Below are positions 1 to 8,852 of a DNA stretch of 64,000 nt, one piece after another. The first letter of the stretch is position 1. Each line of letters opens with the position of its first letter. This DNA comes from Mesorhizobium onobrychidis (lineage in GTDB: Bacteria > Pseudomonadota > Alphaproteobacteria > Rhizobiales > Rhizobiaceae): assembly GCF_024707545.1 (NCBI RefSeq), contig NZ_CP062229.1, forward strand, positions 1,488,001 to 1,552,000. Reading direction: 5' to 3'. Below the pieces are notes generated by a model, which ran no database searches, was not told the origin of the DNA, and saw only the letters and a list, made by a program, of their open reading frames with translations. The position numbers were made by a program, and so were the translations under genes.

Positions 1-2
1 GC

Positions 3-674
3 CTGTTCGGCTATCACTTCTTCTACTTCACTGCGCTGCGCAACGCGCCGGCGGTGGAGGCAAGCCTCATCGCCTATCTTTGGCCGCTGCTGATCGTGCT
101 CGGATCCGCGCTGATGCCGGGCGAGCGGCTGGCCTGGAACCATGTCGTCGGCGCGCTGCTCGGCCTTGCCGGCACTTTCCTGATCGTCACCAAGGGCGGC
201 GGGCTTGCCTTCGACGCACGCTATGCCTTCGGCTATGCGATGGCCGGCGTCTGCGCCGTGCTGTGGTCGTCCTATTCGCTGTTGTCGCGGCGCTTCCCGT
301 CGGTGCCGACCAGCATCGTCACATGGTTCTGTGCGGCTACGGCAGCGCTTTCCCTTGTCTGCCATCTCATGCTGGAACAGACGGTGCTGCCTGTCGGTGC
401 CGGCCAGTGGCTGGCCGTGCTCGGCCTCGGCCTGATGCCGGTGGGTGCGGCCTTCTACGCCTGGGATGTCGGCGTCAAGCGCGGCAACATCCAGGTGCTG
501 GGCGCGGCGAGCTATGCCGCCCCGCTGCTGTCGACGCTGGTGCTGATATCGGCCGGTTTCGCCGAGCCGTCCCTGCGCATCCTCGCCGCCTGCGTGCTGA
601 TCACCGGCGGGGCAGCGCTTGCGGCGAAATCGCTGTTCTTGCGCAAGCAGGCAACGAGCGAGGCCGAGGCATGA
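3..674 (+). CDS. DMT/EamA-family exporter (5' end outside window)
   Basis: Inner-membrane drug/metabolite transporter, probably exporting amino acids or related metabolites. The reading frame is open from the first bases of the window, so the start lies upstream and only the C-terminal part is seen. The visible part has several hydrophobic helices and the typical motifs LIAYLWPLLIV and GAASYAAPLLSTL of YddG-like EamA proteins. The stop overlaps the start of the next gene (ATGA), which implies translational coupling. Substrate cannot be told from sequence. Confidence 0.85.
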   Translation: MFGYHFFYFTALRNAPAVEASLIAYLWPLLIVLGSALMPGERLAWNHVVGALLGLAGTFLIVTKGGGLAFDARYAFGYAMAGVCAVLWSSYSLLSRRFPSVPTSIVTWFCAATAALSLVCHLMLEQTVLPVGAGQWLAVLGLGLMPVGAAFYAWDVGVKRGNIQVLGAASYAAPLLSTLVLISAGFAEPSLRILAACVLITGGAALAAKSLFLRKQATSEAEA

Positions 675-1342
675 TGCCGTTTCCCGGCGGCATCGACGCC
701 AACGCCAATGCGACGCTGCTGTTTTCGCTGGCGGCGGCGGTGATCTACGCCTTCACCATCGACATGCCGCCGAAGCTTGCGCGTTCTGCGGTCAAGACAC
801 TGGCCGTGGCAATGCTTGGCGTGCTGGCATCGCTGCAGGGCGGTCCGTGGCTGCTCGTCGCGGCGCTGACGCTCAGCGCCATCGGCGACGCGTTGCTGTC
901 ACGCGAGGGTGAAAAGGCTTTTCTCGGCGGGCTGGCCAGTTTTCTCGTTGCGCATGGGCTTTACATCGCGCTGTTCCTGCGCTTCGGCGACGGGATCGGG
1001 CTGCTGTCGGCCGAGCCGTGGCGCGCGGCGATTGCCATGGCAATGGCCGTGTTCGCGCTCGCCATGCTTTTTGCGCTCTGGCGCCGTGTCGGCCCCGCCT
1101 TGCGCCTTCCGGTCAGCGTCTATATCGCGGCAATCCTCGCCATGGCGATTTCAGCCCTCACCCTGAGCAATTTCTGGATCATCGGCGGCGCCGCGCTGTT
1201 CATGGCGTCCGACGGGCTGCTCGCCTCGGAAAAGTTCCTGCTAAGCGCCATCTCGCCGCACCGCGTCTGGACGCGCTATGCGGTCTGGATGCTGTATTAC
1301 GCCGCCCAGCTGGCGATCACGATGGGTTTCCTGCTGGGTTAG
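671..1342 (+). CDS. YhhN-family membrane protein (lysoplasmalogenase-like)
   Basis: Polytopic membrane protein of about 223 residues matching the YhhN/TMEM86 family, whose studied members hydrolyse the vinyl ether bond of lysoplasmalogens. Alternating hydrophobic helices run through the whole protein. Motifs such as ALTLSAIGDALL and SFLVAHGLYIALF carry the conserved acidic and histidine residues. Two ATGs stand side by side (671 and 674); the first overlaps the stop of the preceding transporter. The 3' end overlaps the convergent cupin gene by 26 bp. Enzymatic activity in bacteria of this group is inferred from the family only. Confidence 0.8.
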   Translation: MMPFPGGIDANANATLLFSLAAAVIYAFTIDMPPKLARSAVKTLAVAMLGVLASLQGGPWLLVAALTLSAIGDALLSREGEKAFLGGLASFLVAHGLYIALFLRFGDGIGLLSAEPWRAAIAMAMAVFALAMLFALWRRVGPALRLPVSVYIAAILAMAISALTLSNFWIIGGAALFMASDGLLASEKFLLSAISPHRVWTRYAVWMLYYAAQLAITMGFLLG

Positions 1343-1757
1343 GCCTCCAACCCGGTGCTGCCAACTCGAAGGCGGCGAAATCGAAGCCTGGCGCCACGGT
1401 GCAGCCGACCAGCGTCCACTCGCCCAGGCTGCGTGCCGATTGCCACCAGCCTGCCGGCACGACGATCTGCGGCCGCTCGCCCGCCGCCAATGCCGTGCCG
1501 AGCACCTGCTCGATCACCGGCCCGTTTTCCCGATGCATCGACAGTGCCAACGGGGCGCCGGCATAGAAATGCCAGACCTCGGCCGCGTCCTTGACGCGGT
1601 GCCAGGCCGACACTTGCTCCTGCTCCAAAAGGAAATAGATCGCGGTCGAATGGCCGCGCGCGCCCTCCGCGCCATCGCGGAAGGTCTCGGCATACCAGCC
1701 GCCTTCCGGATGCGGTTTCAGGCCGAGCGTTGCGATGATTTCGGCGGAACTGGTCAT
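1317..1757 (-). CDS. Cupin-fold protein, DUF985 family
   Basis: Small (146 aa) cytosolic protein of the DUF985 cupin family (yeast YML079w-like). The N-terminus LKPHPEGGWYAET and the later RVKDAAEVWHFYAGAPL are the family hallmarks, and the protein ends in a predicted beta barrel. The open frame extends further upstream, but that part lies over gloB in another frame, so I start at the ATG at 1757, 22 bp after the gloB stop. This suggests a gloB-cupin transcript. The ligand is unknown. Confidence 0.85.
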   Translation of the reverse strand: MTSSAEIIATLGLKPHPEGGWYAETFRDGAEGARGHSTAIYFLLEQEQVSAWHRVKDAAEVWHFYAGAPLALSMHRENGPVIEQVLGTALAAGERPQIVVPAGWWQSARSLGEWTLVGCTVAPGFDFAAFELAAPGWRPNPAGNPS

Positions 1758-1779
1758 GATTTCCAGCACATCATGGTGC

Positions 1780-2547
1780 TCAGAAATTGTCCTTGCGTTT
1801 GCGAATTTCGGCGAACACTTCGGCGTCGGAGGCCTTCTCCATGCCGAGATGCTTGCGGATTGCCGGATCGTGCCAGCGCAGGAACGGATTGGTCGACAGT
1901 TCCTCGCCGATCGTGGTCGGCAGCGTCGGCTTGTCATCGGCGCGCAGCGTCTCGATTTTCGCAGCGCGCTCCTTCAACGCCGAATTGGTGGGGTCGACGG
2001 TCAGCGCGAAGCGGGCGTTGGAAAGCGTGTATTCATGGCCGCAATAAACGACCGTCTCGGCCGGAAGTGCCGCGAGCTTTTTCAACGAATCGTACATCAC
2101 CGGCGGCTTGCATTCGAACAGCCGGCCGCAGCCGAGCGCGAACAGCGTGTCGGCGGTGAACGCCACTTTCGATCCCGGCAGATGATAGGAGACATGGCCC
2201 GCCGTGTGGCCGGGCGTGGCGATCACGTCGATCCTCTCGTCGCCGAGGTGGATGACCGAACCTTGCTCGACGGTTTCGTCGATGCCGGGGATTTTTGCCT
2301 TTTCCGCTTCCGGTCCGACAATGCGCAGCTTGAAGCGCTCCTTCAGCGCCAGATTGGCCTCGACATGGTCGACATGGTGATGGGTGGTCAGGATCATCGT
2401 CGGCGTCCAGCCGGTACGCTCGATCGCGGCCAGGATCGGCGCCTCCTCGGGCGCGTCGATGATCGCGGTCTGGCCGCTTTTCGGGTCATGCACCAGCACG
2501 CCGAAATTGTCGCTGCGGCACATGAACTGTTCGATTTCAACCGGCAT
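1780..2547 (-). CDS. gloB: Hydroxyacylglutathione hydrolase (glyoxalase II)
   Basis: Hydrolyses S-lactoylglutathione to D-lactate and glutathione, the second step of methylglyoxal detoxification. At 255 aa it has the normal length. The metallo-beta-lactamase zinc motif THHHVDH lies at residues 55-61, followed by further metal ligands in [13 protein letters not shown] and in YCGHEYT. The C-terminal HAGH domain with its glutathione-binding basic residues is present. It is divergent from a methyltransferase, with a short palindromic repeat in the shared upstream region. Confidence 0.95.
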   Translation of the reverse strand: MPVEIEQFMCRSDNFGVLVHDPKSGQTAIIDAPEEAPILAAIERTGWTPTMILTTHHHVDHVEANLALKERFKLRIVGPEAEKAKIPGIDETVEQGSVIHLGDERIDVIATPGHTAGHVSYHLPGSKVAFTADTLFALGCGRLFECKPPVMYDSLKKLAALPAETVVYCGHEYTLSNARFALTVDPTNSALKERAAKIETLRADDKPTLPTTIGEELSTNPFLRWHDPAIRKHLGMEKASDAEVFAEIRKRKDNF

Positions 2548-2619
2548 GGCGTCTCTCCACTAGTGCGCCGTGCGTCCAGTTGGACGGCACAAAGGACGCT
2601 CTAACATTTTTTTTCCGCT

Positions 2620-2660
2620 GCATCGCGCTTTCCGAAATCGAAACCGATTTCGGCCGATGC
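2620..2660. repeat. Palindromic intergenic repeat, family A copy 1
   Basis: An imperfect hairpin with outer GCATCG/CGATGC arms and an inner perfect 9-bp stem CCGAAATCG/CGATTTCGG. A near-identical sequence recurs at 8367-8407. It sits in the divergent gloB/methyltransferase intergenic region. Confidence 0.8.
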
Positions 2661-2747
2661 AGTAGTCGCCGCAGACATAGGGCGCTTGCCCGCGGATGTC
2701 ATCCGCCTTTGTTGAACTTGGACAGCATCGAAGATACCGTCCCGCGC

Positions 2748-3524
2748 ATGCATTCCGATATCATCGACCTTCGCTCGTTTTATTCGACCACGCTCGGGCG
2801 ATTGGCCGAACGCTCGATCACCATGGCGTTGTCCTCGATATGGGCTGTTGTGCCCAATGAGCGGCTGGTCGGCCTCGGTTACACCTTGCCGTGGCTGGAG
2901 CGGTTCGGCACCGACGCCGAGCGTGTCTTTGCCTTCATGCCGGCAACGCAAGGCGCGGTGGTCTGGCCGGCTACGGGGCCGACCGCGACCGCACTGGTCT
3001 TCGATGAGGAATTGCCGCTGGTCGATGCCTCCATCGACCGCATGCTGCTCGTCCATTCACTCGAACATGCCGAGAACCCGCGCGAGACGCTGAACGAAAT
3101 CTGGCGGGTGCTGTCGCCCGCCGGCCGCGTCGTCATCGTCGTGCCCAACCGGCGCGGTGTCTGGGCCCGTTTCGAGCATACGCCGTTCGGCAGCGGCCGG
3201 CCCTTTTCGCGCGGCCAGCTCACCGAATTGCTGCGCGAAGCAAACTTCACGCCCGCGGCCTGGTCCGACGCCCTGTTCTTCCCGCCATCGCGGAGACGCT
3301 TCATGATGCAGTTCCACAATGTGCTGGAGCGCGCCGGCCGCAGGTTCTGGCCGATCTTTTCCGGCGTCATCGTGGTCGAGGCGCAGAAGCGGCTCTACCA
3401 GGGCGTGCCGGTCGTCCAGCGTGCCTCTCGCCGCGTCTTCGTGCCGGTTTTCTCGCCGCATGGCGCCACAGGGCTCGGCCGGATATCGCCGACCGGGAAT
3501 GCAACATTGCCGGGCCGTCGATGA
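2748..3524 (+). CDS. Class I SAM-dependent methyltransferase
   Basis: Cytosolic protein of 258 aa with a methyltransferase type-11 core. The segment LVHSLEHAENPRETLNEIWR followed by LSPAGRVVIVVPNRRG is the typical motif II/III region in which the D/E-H pair precedes the post-motif strands. The glycine-rich motif I is poorly conserved near residue 30, which is usual for the gloB-linked family in rhizobia. I place the start at the ATG at 2748 because the upstream extension covers the palindromic repeat. The substrate is unknown. Confidence 0.8.
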   Translation: MHSDIIDLRSFYSTTLGRLAERSITMALSSIWAVVPNERLVGLGYTLPWLERFGTDAERVFAFMPATQGAVVWPATGPTATALVFDEELPLVDASIDRMLLVHSLEHAENPRETLNEIWRVLSPAGRVVIVVPNRRGVWARFEHTPFGSGRPFSRGQLTELLREANFTPAAWSDALFFPPSRRRFMMQFHNVLERAGRRFWPIFSGVIVVEAQKRLYQGVPVVQRASRRVFVPVFSPHGATGLGRISPTGNATLPGRR

Positions 3525-3643
3525 CATGTTCGTGATCGGAATCGCGCTTTTTCTCACCTATCTGTCGAGGGCGGGTTTGGTACCCGATTGAGTCGACTTG
3601 TTCATCGGTTTCAGCACCGCTTGCGAATTCAAGGACTTCACCA

Positions 3644-5470
3644 ATGGCTGATTATCCGGATGTCGAAGGCAGCGCCAAGCCGGTTGCCGCGTCGATCGAA
3701 GCCAGCAGCCTGCGTGACCAATTGGCGACCATCAAGCTGGCGCTGGGGACCTCGCCGATCCGCAAACACCTGCTCTGGGCCTGCGTCGGCATAGTCGCCG
3801 TCATTGTGGCAACCTCGATTGGGCAGGTTCTGCTCAATCGCTGGAACGAGCCCTTCTACGATGCGCTGGCTCGGCGCGACATGCAGGGCTTCCTGCACCA
3901 GCTTCTGGTCTTTGCCGCCATCGCCGGCGGGCTTGTGGTGCTCAATGTCGGCCAGACCTGGCTCGACCAGATGATCCGGCTGAAGCTGCGCGAGGCGTTG
4001 ACCCTCGATCTGATCGGTGAATGGATGCGGCCGGCGCGTGCCTTCCGGCTCGCCAACGCCGGCGCCATCGGCGTCAACCCTGACCAGCGGCTGCAGCAGG
4101 ATGCCGGGCATCTCTCTGATCTCTCTACCGGTCTCGGCATAGGGCTGTTGCAGTCATTCATTCTGCTTGTTTCGTTCGTCGGCGTCTTATGGTCGCTGTC
4201 CTCGGGCTTCGTCTTCCATATCGGCGGCTATTCGCTCGCCATTCCGGGCTACATGGTGTGGGCCGCGATCCTCTATGCCGGCACGGCCTCCTGGCTGAGC
4301 TGGCTGGTCGGACGGCCGCTCATCCGCTTCAACAGCGACCGCTATACGCGTGAAGCGGAGCTGCGCTCCTCGGTGGTCCGCGTCAACGAGAATGTCGATG
4401 CCATCGCGCTTGCGCATGGCGAGGCCGACGCGAGACGACGGCTCGAGCTCGACCTCGGCACGGTGCTGGGCGCGATGCGGCGCATCTACAGCGCCCAGAT
4501 CAATCTTTCCTGGGTGACCGATACCTATGGCTGGATCACTGTCGTCGCGCCGATCCTCGTCGCCTCGCCGGTCTATTTTGCCGGCGATATCAGCTTCGGC
4601 GGGCTGATGATGGCAGTCGGCGCCTTCAACCAGGTGCATGCCTCGTTACGCTGGTTCATCAACAATATCGGCGGTATCGCCGATTGGCGCGCCACGCTGA
4701 TGCGCGTCGCCGATTTCCGCATCGCGCTCGTTGAAACGGATGTGCTGCACGACAGCGAAGAACGCATCACGATCGGCGAAAACCCGAATGGCGGGCTGAC
4801 ATTCGAGAACCTCGAGGTCGCGTCGCGGGATGGATGTACGAAGCTCGCCGAGCCCCATGTCGAAATCCGCGCCGGCGAGCGCGTCATGATCACCGGAGAT
4901 CCGCGCGCCGGCAAGACGCTGTTCTTTCGCGCCATTGCCGGTCTGTGGCCGTGGGGAAGCGGGCGGATCGGCATGCCGGCCGGAGAGGTGCCCGCCTTCG
5001 TTCCCCGCAAGCCCTATTTCCCGCTCGGCACGCTGCGCGAGGTGCTCAACCACGCCGATGCCGCGCTCAGCGACGCCGACATCTCGGCGGTGCTTGCCGA
5101 GGTCGGTCTCGGGCGTCTGTCGTCCTCGCTCGACCGCTCGGCGCGCTGGGAGCGCGAATTGAGCGATGACGAGCAGCGCCTGCTTGCCTTTGCCCGGCTG
5201 GTCTTGCGGCAGCCGAAATGGGTGATCATCGACGAGGCCTTGGACACGTTCGACGGCGCGACGCTGAGGCGGGTGCTGTCGATGCTGGAGGCGCGTCTGG
5301 CCGACGCCGCAATCCTCAATATCGGCCGAGGCCAGCAGAACATTGAATTCTTTCCACGCTCATTGGCGATCGTGAAAGACATCGAGCGACCGGCTCTCAA
5401 GCCAGTCCGTGTCAGGGCCGGCGCGATCGAACCACCCCCGGCCGTCGCCGCAGCCTACCAAGAGACGTAG
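3644..5470 (+). CDS. ABC transporter, membrane and ATPase domains fused (SbmA/YddA type)
   Basis: 608-aa half-transporter of the ABC_membrane_2 family (SbmA/BacA, YddA, peroxisomal ABCD). An N-terminal membrane domain of about 330 residues contains QVLLNRWNEPFYDAL and DQRLQQD motifs characteristic of this family, followed by a nucleotide-binding domain. The Walker A is GDPRAGKT and the Walker B is WVIIDEALDTFD. The signature motif is LSDDEQ instead of LSGGQ, a departure from consensus shared by many YddA relatives. Likely an importer or exporter of peptides or hydrophobic compounds working as a homodimer; the substrate is unknown. Confidence 0.88.
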   Translation: MADYPDVEGSAKPVAASIEASSLRDQLATIKLALGTSPIRKHLLWACVGIVAVIVATSIGQVLLNRWNEPFYDALARRDMQGFLHQLLVFAAIAGGLVVLNVGQTWLDQMIRLKLREALTLDLIGEWMRPARAFRLANAGAIGVNPDQRLQQDAGHLSDLSTGLGIGLLQSFILLVSFVGVLWSLSSGFVFHIGGYSLAIPGYMVWAAILYAGTASWLSWLVGRPLIRFNSDRYTREAELRSSVVRVNENVDAIALAHGEADARRRLELDLGTVLGAMRRIYSAQINLSWVTDTYGWITVVAPILVASPVYFAGDISFGGLMMAVGAFNQVHASLRWFINNIGGIADWRATLMRVADFRIALVETDVLHDSEERITIGENPNGGLTFENLEVASRDGCTKLAEPHVEIRAGERVMITGDPRAGKTLFFRAIAGLWPWGSGRIGMPAGEVPAFVPRKPYFPLGTLREVLNHADAALSDADISAVLAEVGLGRLSSSLDRSARWERELSDDEQRLLAFARLVLRQPKWVIIDEALDTFDGATLRRVLSMLEARLADAAILNIGRGQQNIEFFPRSLAIVKDIERPALKPVRVRAGAIEPPPAVAAAYQET

Positions 5471-5554
5471 CCGGCGATACGCAGCCAAGCTTTATTTCGC
5501 CGTGATCGCAGCGAAAGATCGCCGGTATCGTTCGGAAGCCTGCGGCATTGGACC

Positions 5555-6367
5555 ATGCTCGACGCGCTTAGCCTGTTTGCCTGCCTCGCCTGCGCTCAGG
5601 CAGCACCACTGGCTACGCCCGCCGATGCCATTGCGGTGGACGTCGAACTGGTGCTGGCGGTCGACATTTCGCACTCGATGGACGAAAAGGAATTCGCGCT
5701 GCAGCGCGCCGGCTATGTCGAGGCGCTGCGCCACCCCGACTTCATCAATGCGGTGCGTTCGGGTGTGACCGGCCGCATCGCGCTGGCCTATTTCGAATGG
5801 GCAGGCACCGTCCGCGACGATGCTGTCATTGCCTGGCAGGTCATCGACAATGCTGAGAGCGCCAACGTTTTCGCCGACAAGATCGAGGCGCGCCCGTTCA
5901 GGAGCTTTCGCGGCACCTCGATTTCCGGTGCGCTCGCCTTCGGCGCGGAGCTTTTGGATGGAGCCGCTTTCGACGCGACGCGCAGCGTCATCGACATTTC
6001 AGGCGATGGCCCCAACAATACCGGGATGCCCGTCACCACGACACGCGACGCCGTGGTGGCAAAGGACATCGTTGTCAACGGCCTGCCAATCCTGATCAGC
6101 CCGTCGCCCAGCTTCAGCCATCTCGACCAATACTATGCCGAGTGCGTTACCGGCGGGCCAGGCTCCTTCGTGCTGCCGGTCTATGCCGCTTCCGAATTCG
6201 TGACCGCCATACGGCGCAAGCTGGTCCTGGAGGTCAGCGGTGTTTCCGGTCCCGGGGCCGATCCGGGACCGATCCGGGTCGATGCGGCAGCACCGGTCGA
6301 CTGTTTGCAAGGCGAGCGCGACCGGCGGTTTTTCTCCGATCCGTATTTTCCGGAACTTAATCGCTAG
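5555..6367 (+). CDS. DUF1194 protein with von Willebrand A-like fold
   Basis: Probably exported protein of 270 aa. A short hydrophobic N-terminus (LSLFACLACAQA) looks like a signal peptide. The MIDAS-like motif DISHSMD near residue 31 and the later RSVIDISGDGPNN are family features of DUF1194, which resembles a von Willebrand factor A domain and may bind a divalent metal. It follows the ABC transporter after 84 bp on the same strand. Biological role is not established. Confidence 0.85.
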   Translation: MLDALSLFACLACAQAAPLATPADAIAVDVELVLAVDISHSMDEKEFALQRAGYVEALRHPDFINAVRSGVTGRIALAYFEWAGTVRDDAVIAWQVIDNAESANVFADKIEARPFRSFRGTSISGALAFGAELLDGAAFDATRSVIDISGDGPNNTGMPVTTTRDAVVAKDIVVNGLPILISPSPSFSHLDQYYAECVTGGPGSFVLPVYAASEFVTAIRRKLVLEVSGVSGPGADPGPIRVDAAAPVDCLQGERDRRFFSDPYFPELNR

Positions 6368-6446
6368 CTAGACTTGGTCTATGAATGGCGAACAGTCCCA
6401 GATGGTCTCCGGACTCTTGCCGGCCGCGCGCCATATGCGACGGCCG

Positions 6447-7061
6447 TTATCGCTTCAGCAGGAACACCGCTTGCTGGCCAAAGAAATTCCAGAACCACCA
6501 TGGCATCGACAGGCCGATTTTCTGGCCATTGGCGTCGAGCGCGGTTGCCTTTTCCACCGTTGCGCCGAGCTCTTCGCAGAGATTGACGAAGTCGCGGATG
6601 GTGCAGAAATGGATGTTGGGCGTGTCGTACCAGGAATAGGGCAGGTCCTTGGTCACCGGCATCCGCCCTTCGACGAACAGCGAAAGGCGCACCCGCCAGT
6701 GGCCGAAATTGGGGAAGGAGACGATGGCGTGCTTGCCGATCCTGAGCAACTCGTCGAGCACCAGCTTCGGGTTGCGGGTCGCCTGCAAGGTCTGCGACAG
6801 GACGACGAAATCAAAACCCTTGTCGGGATAGAATTTGAGGTCCTTGTCGGCGTCGCCCTGGATGACGGACAGGCCGCGCGCCACGCATTCGTTGACGCCG
6901 CGCTGCGACAGTTCCATCCCGCGGCCGTCGACCTGCTTCGTCGCCTGCAGCAATTCGAGCAGCAGGCCATCACCGGAGCCGACGTCCAGCACCCGCGACT
7001 GCGGCGGGATGAGATCGGCGACGACTTCGAGGTCGACGCGCTGGGCGTGGTTGACACTCAT
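6447..7061 (-). CDS. metW: Methionine biosynthesis protein MetW
   Basis: 204-aa methyltransferase-fold protein that works with MetX in homoserine acetylation in proteobacteria. The SAM-binding motif VLDVGSGDGLLL is at the N-terminus, followed by the conserved GMELS and ASFPNFGHWR-type segment (here VSFPNFGHWRVR). I start at the ATG at 7061 (MSVNHAQRVD), since upstream frame runs through an intergenic repeat. It lies downstream of metX on the same strand, with a tandem repeat between them, and is presumably transcribed from the SAM-II-controlled metX promoter. Confidence 0.93.
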   Translation of the reverse strand: MSVNHAQRVDLEVVADLIPPQSRVLDVGSGDGLLLELLQATKQVDGRGMELSQRGVNECVARGLSVIQGDADKDLKFYPDKGFDFVVLSQTLQATRNPKLVLDELLRIGKHAIVSFPNFGHWRVRLSLFVEGRMPVTKDLPYSWYDTPNIHFCTIRDFVNLCEELGATVEKATALDANGQKIGLSMPWWFWNFFGQQAVFLLKR

Positions 7062-7079
7062 GATCGTGCCTTTTGTCTG

Positions 7080-7188
7080 GCGCATGATCCCGGTCCGAAA
7101 AGTCTGCAACTTTTCGGGGTCATGCGCTGATGCCTGGCGCAAGATGCCGGTCCGGAAAGCCTGCAATCTTCAGGGATCATGCGCTGAG
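7080..7188. repeat. Tandem palindromic repeat between metX and metW
   Basis: Two diverged copies of a roughly 50-bp palindromic unit, at about 7080-7130 and 7137-7188, each ending in CATGCGCTGA. The second copy overlaps the last codons of metX, and the metX TGA (7177-7179) lies within it. In RNA each unit can fold into a hairpin between the two cistrons. Confidence 0.75.
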
Positions 7189-8346
7189 CCCCCTGGCGCG
7201 AGCCGCCGAGGCGATGAAGCCGTTGATGGCGGCAAACAGCTCCGGCTCGTCGAGCAGGAAGGCGTCGTGGCCGCGATCGGTCTCGATCTCGACGAAGGAC
7301 ACCGAGGCGCCGGCCGCGTTCAGCGCGTGAACGACCGAGCGGCTCTCCTCGGTCGGGAACAGCCAGTCACTGGTGAAGGAGACCAGGCAGAAACGGGTCC
7401 TGGTTCCGGCAAAGGCGTCGGCCAGCCGGCCGCCGTGGTCGGCGGCGAGGTCGAAATAGTCCATCGCCCGGGTCATGTAGAGATAGGAGTTGGCGTCGAA
7501 GCGGTCGACGAAGGTCATGCCCTGATGGCGCAGATAGCTCTCGATCTGGAAGTCGGCGTCGAAACCGAAGGTGAGCGCTTCACGGTCCTGCAGGTTGCGG
7601 CCGAATTTCCGGTGCAGGGCCGCTTCCGACAGATAGGTGATGTGAGCGGCCATGCGCGCCACAGCCAGCCCCTTTTCCGGGCGCTTGCCATGCTCGAAAT
7701 ATTTGCCGCCATGCCAGTCCGGATCGGCCATGACCGCTTGCCGGCCGACCTCATGGAAGGCGATGTTCTGCGAGGAATGGCGCGCGCCGGTGGCGATCGG
7801 CAGCGCCGAGAAAACGCGCTCCGGATAGCTCGACGCCCATTGCAGCACCTGCATGCCGCCCATCGAGCCGCCGAGCACCGAGAACAGTTTTTCGATGCCG
7901 AAATGGTCGATCAGCATCAACTGCGCCCGCACCATGTCGCGGATGGTGATGATCGGCAGGTCGAGCCCGTGGGGCTTGCCGGTAGCGGGATTGGTCGAGG
8001 CGGGGCCGGTGGAGCCGAGGCAGCCGCCGATGACGTTTGAGCAGATGACGAAGAAGCGGCTGGTGTCGATGATCTTGCCGGGGCCGATCAGCACTTCCCA
8101 CCAGCCCGGCTTGCCGGTCACCGGATTGGTGCTGGCGACATGCTGGTCGCCGGTCAGCGCATGGCAGACGAGGATGGCGTTGGAGCGGGCGTCGTTGAGC
8201 GTGCCGTAGGTCTTGTAGGCGATCTGGAACGGTGACAGCAGCGTGCCGGCGTCGAGCTTGAGCGGCTTGTCGGCACCAAAACGCAACACCGGGCTCGACG
8301 GCTCGACGGCCTCGTTGTTGGTTCTTTTAGTGCGCAGCGCGACCAT
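7177..8346 (-). CDS. metX: Homoserine O-acetyltransferase
   Basis: Transfers acetyl (in some family members succinyl) from CoA to homoserine, the first committed step of methionine synthesis. The 389-aa alpha/beta hydrolase has the nucleophile motif GGSMGGMQ with Ser161, the oxyanion-region [10 protein letters not shown], and the late catalytic residues in SFTSDWLFP and [10 protein letters not shown]. The leader on the minus strand carries a SAM-II riboswitch and an intrinsic terminator, so expression should fall when SAM is abundant. It is followed by metW. Acetyl rather than succinyl donor is assumed from the family. Confidence 0.95.
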   Translation of the reverse strand: MVALRTKRTNNEAVEPSSPVLRFGADKPLKLDAGTLLSPFQIAYKTYGTLNDARSNAILVCHALTGDQHVASTNPVTGKPGWWEVLIGPGKIIDTSRFFVICSNVIGGCLGSTGPASTNPATGKPHGLDLPIITIRDMVRAQLMLIDHFGIEKLFSVLGGSMGGMQVLQWASSYPERVFSALPIATGARHSSQNIAFHEVGRQAVMADPDWHGGKYFEHGKRPEKGLAVARMAAHITYLSEAALHRKFGRNLQDREALTFGFDADFQIESYLRHQGMTFVDRFDANSYLYMTRAMDYFDLAADHGGRLADAFAGTRTRFCLVSFTSDWLFPTEESRSVVHALNAAGASVSFVEIETDRGHDAFLLDEPELFAAINGFIASAARARGLSA

Positions 8347-8366
8347 CGCATCCTCTTACATTAACC

Positions 8367-8407
8367 CATCGCGCTTTCCGAAAGTCGATTCCGATTTTCG
8401 GTCGATG
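8367..8407. repeat. Palindromic intergenic repeat, family A copy 2
   Basis: Second copy of the hairpin at 2620-2660, starting CATCGCGCTTTCCGAAA. Here it lies in the metX leader between the attenuator and the metX start codon, so it is transcribed as part of the metX 5' UTR. Confidence 0.75.
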
Positions 8408-8432
8408 CGATTGTCCGGCCGGCTACGGACAA

Positions 8433-8466
8433 CAAAAAAACCGGCATTGCCTTCGCAAAGCCGGTT
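8433..8466 (-). terminator. Rho-independent attenuator downstream of the SAM-II riboswitch
   Basis: Read on the minus strand, a 7-bp stem AACCGGC/GCCGGTT (8460-8466 with 8439-8445) closes a 14-nt loop and is followed by a run of at least seven T. It lies 14 nt after the riboswitch and before metX. This fits transcriptional control, although SAM-II elements can also act on translation. Confidence 0.8.
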
Positions 8467-8480
8467 ACAGGATGCAAACG

Positions 8481-8536
8481 GCCCTTTAGCGAGTTGTTTA
8501 ACGTGGCTGCAAGCCGACCGGCCAAATCACCACGGG
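8481..8536 (-). promoter_or_regulatory. SAM-II riboswitch for metX-metW
   Basis: On the minus strand the segment contains the conserved SAM-II blocks GTGGTGATTTGGCC, CTTGCAGCCACG, TTAAACAA and GCTAAAGG in the right order and spacing. CGTGG of the first block pairs with CCACG of the second to form P1. The 3' part (GCTAAAGG) forms the pseudoknot strand. SAM-II aptamers are typical of alphaproteobacterial metX/metA leaders, and the next gene is metX. Identification is by motif match; no covariance search was possible. Confidence 0.92.
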
Positions 8537-8661
8537 ATTTCGCCTTTCTTCTAGGACCGGCGCGCCTCGGCGTCAACGCCCAGTCGCTCACGGCCAGTCG
8601 CTCACCCATGATCGCCGCCTCTCGACATTCCAGGCCACGGCTTGTATTTCCGCTGCGGCTT

Positions 8662-8822
8662 CTAGTGTGGTGAATCCGAAATTCGCATCGCGTTGGAGCA
8701 GCGCAGTGGGCGAATTTCGGATTCGCCACACTGGCAAACCAATGAATTCTAGTGTGCTGGATTTGAAGTTCCTGAGCGCTGATGCCACCAAAATGGCAGG
8801 AACTTCAAATCCACCACACTAG
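8662..8822. repeat. Composite palindromic repeat, family B copy 1
   Basis: Two inverted-repeat modules side by side. Module 1 has arms GAATCCGAAATTCGC/GCGAATTTCGGATTC. Module 2 has TTTGAAGTTCCTG and its complement CAGGAACTTCAAA. They are joined by a linker containing GAATTCTAGTGTG. The same composite occurs in reverse orientation at 38650-38817. With the riboswitch it fills the 506-bp metX-hisC intergenic gap. Confidence 0.85.
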
Positions 8823-8852
8823 GCGGAAGCGTTCTCGACGGATTTTTGCGAT

